Shown: one piece after another, positions 58,609-64,000 of the stretch
Layout of the letters: every line of letters starts with the position of its first letter
Position numbering within the stretch: position 1 is the first letter of the stretch
Origin: ZAX-1 sp046533095
GTDB taxonomy: Bacteria > Bacillota > Clostridia > Lachnospirales > Lachnospiraceae
Assembly (NCBI GenBank): GCA_046533095.1
Contig: JAJQRA010000030.1
Coordinates: 269,034 to 333,033, forward strand
DNA: 64,000 bases
Direction: 5' to 3'
Translations under genes and position numbers: made by a program
The notes under the pieces: model-generated
What the model saw: only the letters and a program-made list of their open reading frames with translations
Database searches by the model: none
What the model was told of the DNA's origin: nothing

Positions 58609-59817
58609 GTGAAACAAGAGTACACAGAAGAGCAAATGAAAGAGCTCATGGCAATTGTCGCTGAAAATGTGAGCAAGTATACTTCAAATGAAAGCACATC
58701 GGTCCCTTATCATGTTGCCCAACAACTGATGGGATCGATTCTATACTGCATGGAAGAAGTGCAAGATGAAAACATACAAAGGGTAAGCGTAGAAAATGAA
58801 AGCGCACAGACGCATATACGTAGCCAAGAAGCAAGAACGGTAAGGCAGGTCTATGAACTTGGACTTCATATGGTAATGGAAAAAGTGCAGGAAACAAAGG
58901 AACTGTATCATAAAATAGAAAAAGGGTTTTGCGCTTATGGAAACATCTGTTATGAAGAAACGCTGATAAAAGGGATGCCGGGATTTTTTCAGCGCTATGA
59001 TGCCCGATTCGATGCCTGCAACAATATTTTAACGCTAGAATATCCGTTGCTTTGTGGCATTTCCGATTTAGAGGGGATTGATTTGATCTATGAATATTTA
59101 AAACGGAGCAGAGTAGAGCAAATCTGCCTGCACTTTTTTTTAGAGGAAGAGCTTGCCATGTTTTTTCGCAGCTACTTAACAGACTACAAAAGGCAGATCT
59201 TTAATCTGAGCCAAATCGTATTGAATCAGGCGTTTACTTGTATATTGCTGGAAATCCCGGTTACTTTACATACAATCGGGGAAAAAGAACTGGCATATCT
59301 TCCAAACATTATAAAATACAAAACAAAAGAAGAGCTGCTACATCAATTAACCGCCTACACCACAACCATCAGCAAAAATCTGGCGTTTACAGACGACGAT
59401 GCGATCTTATATGTGATAGAATACATCCCTGCCTATGTGATGGAACTAACCAAGACGATACCACACGGCAATTATGGGCGTATGTTCCCGGTGCAGAAAA
59501 AAGGAGTCAAACAGAGGACTGTTTTTGTAGATGGCAAGCAGATGGAAGATGAAAATTTGCGCAAATTGATTGATGAAATACAAGAATGCCGTTTCATAAG
59601 CGATAAACGAATGATCGTAAAGGAATCCGTAAAAAGCATAGCTGATTTTAAAGAAGTGCTACAAGCATGTTTTTTTGGAGAGGAATATCAAGAAATCTTT
59701 CCGATATTAGGGATGGCGGAGCGGGAATATCTGCAAAAGGAAATCACAAAGAAGAAAATGTTGCAAGAGCCGCTGCTTGAATGGGAAGAGGCATATTCTT
59801 TATGGGACAAAAAATGA
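58609..59817 (+). CDS. Conserved Firmicutes protein of unknown function (DUF6179-like)
   Basis: A 402-residue cytosolic protein with a GTG start after GGGGAG. It begins with a helical region (EEQMKELMAIVAENVSKYTS; STSVPYHVAQQLMGSILYCM) and has mixed alpha/beta sequence to the end. NILTLEYPLLCGISDLEGID and IVLNQAFTCILLEIPVTLHT are the most ordered stretches. The opening 'ENVSKYTSNESTSVP' resembles proteins annotated as DUF6179 in Lachnospiraceae, but I recall this weakly. No membrane segments, catalytic motif or signal peptide are seen. It follows the cotJ operon by 250 bp and ends before a clear terminator. A link to sporulation is possible by position only. Confidence 0.65.
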   Translation: MKQEYTEEQMKELMAIVAENVSKYTSNESTSVPYHVAQQLMGSILYCMEEVQDENIQRVSVENESAQTHIRSQEARTVRQVYELGLHMVMEKVQETKELYHKIEKGFCAYGNICYEETLIKGMPGFFQRYDARFDACNNILTLEYPLLCGISDLEGIDLIYEYLKRSRVEQICLHFFLEEELAMFFRSYLTDYKRQIFNLSQIVLNQAFTCILLEIPVTLHTIGEKELAYLPNIIKYKTKEELLHQLTAYTTTISKNLAFTDDDAILYVIEYIPAYVMELTKTIPHGNYGRMFPVQKKGVKQRTVFVDGKQMEDENLRKLIDEIQECRFISDKRMIVKESVKSIADFKEVLQACFFGEEYQEIFPILGMAEREYLQKEITKKKMLQEPLLEWEEAYSLWDKK

Positions 59818-59871
59818 ATGGAAGATAACAGAATTGTTTTTCAATACAATCCTCCTTTTAAAATCGAAATG

Positions 59872-59915
59872 CCTGCTATCGAGTCATTATGTGCTTAATA
59901 GCAGGTATTTTTTTC
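59872..59915 (+). terminator. Rho-independent terminator
   Basis: CCTGCTAT (59872-59879) pairs with ATAGCAGG (59898-59905), followed by TATTTTTTTC. It ends the transcript of the unknown gene at 58609-59817. Confidence 0.88.
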
Positions 59916-60190
59916 TATGGGGGTCAGCCGTGGATCGAGTTTGGCTGTGAATGGCTTGGTACTAAGCCGTAGGGTGTTGCTGAAGAAACGATTCCTGTGG
60001 CAATAGAGGAAAGCATAGGCATTATGGATGGATGTTAGGCGGGCACTAGGAAAAAATATTGGGCGAGTGCTTTTGGAAGTGCCGTACGCTGGATTTATAT
60101 TTAAACCTGCTTGCGACCATTGCTAAATTTTATAAAAGTGGAAGAAAAATGTGCAAAAAATGAAAAATGGAAGAAAATAGAAAAATTCAT

Positions 60191-60226
60191 AAGTTAGTCT
60201 TGACTAACTTAGGGGGGTGGTATACT
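60191..60226 (+). promoter_or_regulatory. Promoter with overlapping 8-bp palindrome upstream of the BspA-like gene
   Basis: AAGTTAGTcttgACTAACTT (60191-60210) is a perfect inverted repeat. Its right half overlaps TTGACT (60200-60205), and TATACT follows at 60221-60226 (15-bp spacer, shorter than ideal). A repressor binding the palindrome would cover the -35 box. The TTAGT/ACTAA half-sites recall DtxR-family metal regulators, but that is only a resemblance. The rest of the 59818-60442 gap holds the terminator at 59872 and no supported gene. Confidence 0.55.
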
Positions 60227-60442
60227 AGATAAGGAAAGACTATAGGAAAAAAGGATGTCAAGCCTGCGTTGCAAGGATGGAAAAATAAATGGAGAGGATA
60301 CAAAAATTTACCATGCATGTAGTCCCAGTCAAGACGATAGCCAAAACAGTAAAACAGCAAAATGAAATCTTGCAGTTAAAAAATGCACCGGGAACGATGC
60401 CGATGGAGCATAGAGTGGATCTGGCAAAGCAAAGGAGAAAAA

Positions 60443-63418
60443 ATGGAGAACAGAAGATTATGGAAGCGTGTATTTGCAGTCGCCTTGAGTGCGGCCGTAG
60501 TATTTAGCACGCTAATACAGGCAGTGAATGCACAGGGGATTGTAGCAGTTCATGAGCAAGAGGACCTGCCAAGGCTAGGTGTAGCAGATGCCGATGGGTT
60601 TGAGATTGACAGCAATGGTGTTCTGTGGGGCTATTCGGGTACTGCAGCAGATGTTGTGATACCAGATAGCGTAAAAAGCATAGGAGTTTGGGCATTTAAT
60701 GGATGCAAAGGATTGAACAGTATAAAGATACCGGGAAGCATCACAAGTATAGGCGGATATGCATTTGAGGGATGCGCAGGATTGAGCAGTATAGAGATAC
60801 CGGGAAGCGTCACGAGCATAGGGCGGTGTGCATTTTATTCCTGCAAAGGATTGAACAGCATCAAGATAGAAGACGGCGTTGCAAGTATAGGAGGGGATGC
60901 ATTTAATGAATGTAGCGGATTGAGAAGTATAGAGATACCGGGAAGCGTCACGAACATAGGGGTGGGTGCATTTAATGAATGCATAGGATTGAGCAGTGTA
61001 GAGATAGCAGATGGTGTCACAAGCATAGGAAGGTATGCATTTTCTGGATGCACAGGACTGAGCAGTATAGAGATACCGGGAAGCGTCACAAGCATAGGGG
61101 AGTTGGCATTTTCTGACACTCAGTGGTTGAACGATAAACGGCAAGAGAATCCACTTGTGATTGTAAACAATATGCTGATAGATGGAAGAACGATCGAAGG
61201 AGCTGCTAAGATAGCAGATGGTGTCACAAGCATAGGAGATGGTGCATTTTCTTCCTGCATAGAATTAAGCAGTATTGAGATGCCAGAAAACGTCACAAGC
61301 ATAGGAGAGAAAGCATTTTCTGGATGCACAGGATTGAACAGTATAGAGATACCGGGAAGCGTAAAAAGCATAGGAGAGAAAGCATTTTCTGGATGCACAG
61401 GATTGAGCAGTATAGAGATACTAGGAAGCGTAAAAAGCATAGGAGCGGGAGCATTTTCTGGATGCACAGGCTTGAGCAGTATAGAGATACCGGGAAGCGT
61501 AAAAAGCATAGGAGCGAGTGTATTTTCTAGATGCATAGGATTGAGCAGTATAGAGATACCGGGAAGCGTAAAAAGCATAGGAGCGAGTGCATTTTCTGAA
61601 TGCACAGGATTGAGTAGTATAGAGATAGCAGATGGTGTCACAAGCATAGGAAGGTATGCATTTGAGGGATGCGCAGGATTGAGCAGTATAGAGATACCGA
61701 GAAGTGCCACGAGCATAGAAAGGGATGCATTTAAGGAAACCCAGTGGCTAAACGATCAACGGCAAGAGAATCCACTTGTGATTGTAAACAATATTTTGAT
61801 AGATGGAAGAACGGCCGAAGGAGTTGTTGAAATACTAGGAAGTGTCACGAGCATAGGGGAGGCTGCATTTATGGGATGTGAAGGATTGAGCAGTATAGAA
61901 ATACCAGATGGTATCACAAGCATAGGAGCGGGTGCATTTTATGGATGTACAGGATTGAACAGTATAGAGATACCGGGAAGCGTAAAAAGCATAGGAGCGA
62001 GTGCATTTTCTGAATGCACAGGATTGAGCAGTATAGAGATACCGGGTAGCGTCAAAAGTATAGAGCGGGAAGTATTTAATGGAACGCAGTGGCTAAACGA
62101 TAAACAAAAAGAGAATCCACTTGTGGTTGTAAACAATATTTTGATAGATGGAAGCACGGTCAAAGGGACTGTTAAAGTACCAGGAAGCGTCACAAGCATA
62201 GGTGAATATGCATTTTGGGAATGCAAAGGATTGAGCAGTATAGAGATATCAGAAAGTGTTACAAGCATAGGAGGGTCGGCATTTTATAGTACAATTGAAG
62301 GCACAATGAAAGTGGCCATTTTCGGAGTGGCAGGCTCTTATGCCCAGACCTATGCAGCTGAAAATAATGTTCCTTTTTATATAGTGGCAGATGGTACGGC
62401 CACTACAAAAACAGATATCTTAGAATGCACCACAACCCTTGCCCAAACAAGCTATACCTATGATGGGAGTGAAAAGCGGCCGGACGTAGCAGTAAAGGAT
62501 GGAGAAAAAACCTTAGGAAAGGACACAGACTACACGCTGTCCTATACAAATAATATAAATGCAGGGATGGCAACCGCAACCATTTCCGGAACAGGGGACT
62601 ATACAGGAAGCATCACCAAAGAATTTGCCATAACAAAAGCAGACATCTTAAGATGCACCATCACCCTAGCCCAAACAAGCTATACCTACGATGGAAGTGA
62701 AAAACGGCCAGCCGTAGCGGTAAAGGATGGAGGAAAAACCCTAACGAATGCCACAGACTACACGATCAGCTACCAGAAAAACATAGAAGTAGGGGCGGCA
62801 ACCGCAACCATCACAGGCAAGGATAACTACACTGGAAGTATATCAAAACCATTTATAATCGCAAAAGCGCGCCCCGAGCTTTCCGGTATAAAAACATACA
62901 ATAAGGGATACGGGGACAAATCGTTTAGCCTCAATGTAAAAAATACAGGAAACGGCAAGCTGGTCTATACCACCTTAGACTCGAAAGTCGCTACGGTAGA
63001 CGGAAAAGGCAAAGTAACGCTAAAAGGCACCGGAGCCACCACGATAACGGTCAAGGTGGGCGCTACGCCACAATATAGCGAAGCGAGCGTAAAAATCACC
63101 ATCAAGGTCGCCCCAAAGAAGCAGCAGATTGCCAGTGCAAAGCCGGTTAATGGCAAAAAGCTGACCGTAAAGTGGAAAAAGGATACAAGGGCAACTGGCT
63201 ACGAAATCCAGTACTCTACCGACAGGAAATTCAAAAAATCCGTAAAAGCAATAGCGGTCGGGAAGAACAGCACCACCCAAACAACGGTTAAAAAATTAAC
63301 AAAAGGCAAGCCATACTACGTAAGGCTACGTGCCTACAAGATCGCAAAAGTGGACGGGAAGGACACAAAAATATATGCCGCATGGAGCCCGACCAAGACG
63401 ACGGCAAAAATAAAATAG
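60443..63418 (+). CDS. Secreted BspA-like leucine-rich-repeat surface protein
   Basis: About 991 residues from ATG 60443, chosen because AAAGGAG lies 5 nt upstream. An N-terminal signal peptide (MENRRLWKRVFAVALSAAVV, cleavage near VNAQ) is followed by about 24 LRR_5 (BspA/Treponema-type) repeats of 23 residues with the core GCxGLSSIEIPGSVxSIGxxA, up to about residue 640. Three longer spacer units contain QWLNDxxxENPLVxVNNxLI. Then come two copies of a roughly 80-residue beta domain (TSYTYDGSEKRPxVAVKDGx), an Ig-like domain (KLVYTTLDSKVATVDGKGKV) and a final fibronectin type III domain (TGYEIQYSTDRKFKKSVKAI). There is no LPXTG motif or clear membrane anchor, so it is secreted or held by its terminal domains. 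Likely a host- or cell-surface adhesin. Confidence 0.9.
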   Translation: MENRRLWKRVFAVALSAAVVFSTLIQAVNAQGIVAVHEQEDLPRLGVADADGFEIDSNGVLWGYSGTAADVVIPDSVKSIGVWAFNGCKGLNSIKIPGSITSIGGYAFEGCAGLSSIEIPGSVTSIGRCAFYSCKGLNSIKIEDGVASIGGDAFNECSGLRSIEIPGSVTNIGVGAFNECIGLSSVEIADGVTSIGRYAFSGCTGLSSIEIPGSVTSIGELAFSDTQWLNDKRQENPLVIVNNMLIDGRTIEGAAKIADGVTSIGDGAFSSCIELSSIEMPENVTSIGEKAFSGCTGLNSIEIPGSVKSIGEKAFSGCTGLSSIEILGSVKSIGAGAFSGCTGLSSIEIPGSVKSIGASVFSRCIGLSSIEIPGSVKSIGASAFSECTGLSSIEIADGVTSIGRYAFEGCAGLSSIEIPRSATSIERDAFKETQWLNDQRQENPLVIVNNILIDGRTAEGVVEILGSVTSIGEAAFMGCEGLSSIEIPDGITSIGAGAFYGCTGLNSIEIPGSVKSIGASAFSECTGLSSIEIPGSVKSIEREVFNGTQWLNDKQKENPLVVVNNILIDGSTVKGTVKVPGSVTSIGEYAFWECKGLSSIEISESVTSIGGSAFYSTIEGTMKVAIFGVAGSYAQTYAAENNVPFYIVADGTATTKTDILECTTTLAQTSYTYDGSEKRPDVAVKDGEKTLGKDTDYTLSYTNNINAGMATATISGTGDYTGSITKEFAITKADILRCTITLAQTSYTYDGSEKRPAVAVKDGGKTLTNATDYTISYQKNIEVGAATATITGKDNYTGSISKPFIIAKARPELSGIKTYNKGYGDKSFSLNVKNTGNGKLVYTTLDSKVATVDGKGKVTLKGTGATTITVKVGATPQYSEASVKITIKVAPKKQQIASAKPVNGKKLTVKWKKDTRATGYEIQYSTDRKFKKSVKAIAVGKNSTTQTTVKKLTKGKPYYVRLRAYKIAKVDGKDTKIYAAWSPTKTTAKIK

Positions 63419-63861
63419 GCTTTAAAGACAAAACAGCACAGGCAAGATAAAACAGCATAACAACCACGCTGCTATTTCATGGGATTTAGGATCTATACCG
63501 ATCTATTATCCGCCCCTCCCAGGGATTTGCCATGAAGCGAAAAGCGAAAAAATTCAAATAAAAAAGGGCTGTTGCCCAAATGACTGAATAAAACAGATCA
63601 TTTGGCAACGGCTTTTTTTGATACGATGATGAAACGGTCATTCCTTTCTGCACCCTGGCATCCATTTCTTCCCGTATTTCGGCTTTCATCTCTTCGAATA
63701 CTCCATCTGCTGCACGGCCCATCCCACCCACATCTTTCTTTTCCTCTTTAAAATATGGAATCGGCGGTGCAGGCGCACAGCTTAACTGGCAGCAGCACCA
63801 TAAAACGTTGGAAAATGTGGGGAAGTATGTTATGATGTAGCAAAGCAAAGGAGGGAAGCCA
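63419..63861. other. Intergenic region with terminator
   Basis: Holds the terminator at 63566-63619. On the minus strand a frame at 63486-63848 includes FEEMKAEIREEMDARVQKGM, which looks like the end of a helical protein, but the frame also covers the terminator. I treat it as a possible remnant, not a gene. An AGGAGG lies ahead of the last gene. Confidence 0.45.
63566..63619 (+). terminator. Rho-independent terminator after the BspA-like gene
   Basis: GGCTGTTGCCCAAATGA pairs (one bulge) with TCATTTGGCAACGGC and is followed by a T-run (ctttttttg). Confidence 0.85.
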
Positions 63862-64000
63862 ATGCCACTTAAAAAGTTGCTGGTAGGGACAGAGGATTTT
63901 AAAGAAGTAATTGATAAACAAGGCTACTATGTAGACAAGACGCTGCTGATTAAGGAGCTAATTGATAAAGGGGATAAAGTCAACTTGTTTACCAGGCCTA
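63862..64000 (+). CDS. AAA-ATPase-like protein with PD-(D/E)XK nuclease type (5' end only)
   Basis: The first 46 codons from ATG 63862, preceded by AGGAGG. The sequence (KLLVGTEDFKEVIDKQGYYV then DKTLLIKELIDKGDKVNLFT) matches the N-terminus of the widespread AAA-ATPase-like/DUF1703 family, which continues with RPRRFGKT, a P-loop, outside this window. Family members are about 500-600 residues, are often present in many copies per genome in Clostridia and Bacteroidetes, and have no settled function. The window ends within the gene. Confidence 0.8.
   Translation, partial: MPLKKLLVGTEDFKEVIDKQGYYVDKTLLIKELIDKGDKVNLFTRP

Noticed and set aside
60289..60507. 72-codon frame overlapping the start of the BspA-like gene
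   Set aside because: It runs 65 bp into the better supported start at 60443, has a poor ribosome binding site and no recognised homologue. A short upstream regulator frame remains possible but unsupported.
61120..61716. 198-codon minus-strand frame inside the BspA-like gene
   Set aside because: Generated by periodic LRR DNA; hydrophobic pattern is the antisense of the repeat.

Overview
The window looks like a chromosome segment of a low-to-moderate GC, anaerobic, spore-forming Clostridia member, most likely Lachnospiraceae-like. Evidence is the rel / MBL hydrolase / hemZ / hisS / aspS block, the PPi-type phosphofructokinase, the CoA-transferase pair, the cotJ spore-coat genes, strong AGGAGG ribosome binding sites with several TTG/GTG starts, and a BspA-type surface protein. 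I did not recognise any rRNA, tRNA, CRISPR array or intact insertion sequence.

Layout. 1-4.3 kb: 5' part of a Na+/dicarboxylate-family symporter (minus strand), a LysR regulator, a Uma2-type nuclease-fold protein and a GNAT acetyltransferase, separated by repeats. 4.4-12.7 kb: housekeeping operon rel - MBL hydrolase - hemZ - hisS - aspS. 12.7-15.1 kb: an unknown protein and acetoacetate CoA-transferase subunits. 15.4-22.5 kb: signalling block of two hybrid histidine kinases (HisKA-HATPase-REC-HPt) and a REC-GGDEF diguanylate cyclase, followed by pfp. 24.3-41.3 kb: a Gram-positive Pel-type exopolysaccharide locus. It holds a DUF4874/DUF4832-like protein with InlB-like repeats, a PelD-like c-di-GMP receptor fused to a degenerate sugar-epimerase domain, PelE, the PelA deacetylase part, PelF and PelG. 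These are followed by two CotH-like kinases, a DUF4956 membrane protein and a second DUF4874/DUF4832-like protein. 41.4-47.4 kb: trehalose regulator, PTS permease and phosphotrehalase. 47.7-56.8 kb: glgX, then a decaying sugar ABC transporter (truncated binding protein, one permease interrupted by an in-frame TAG) leading into two pairs of class II aldolase plus ADP-dependent sugar kinase. 57.3-59.8 kb: a fused CotJA-CotJB, CotJC and a conserved unknown protein. 60.4-63.4 kb: a large BspA leucine-rich-repeat surface protein. 63.9 kb to the end: start of an AAA-ATPase-like protein.

How the parts fit. The diguanylate cyclase has an intact GGEEF site and inhibitory site and lies a few kb upstream of a PelD-like protein that keeps only the c-di-GMP-binding RxxD. 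Sensor kinases, c-di-GMP and Pel-like polymer secretion are therefore plausibly one circuit. The PelA homologue lacks the hydrolase half of Pseudomonas PelA, and the DUF4832-like proteins at both ends of the locus are candidates to supply it.

The most striking non-coding feature is repeat structure. A three-hairpin element occurs in tandem pairs at three loci with compensatory base changes in its stems. Gene 3' ends or start regions are tandemly duplicated at many places (units of about 46, 51, 64-67, 71 and 78 bp). An 18-copy 19-bp array fills the leader of the trehalose operon.
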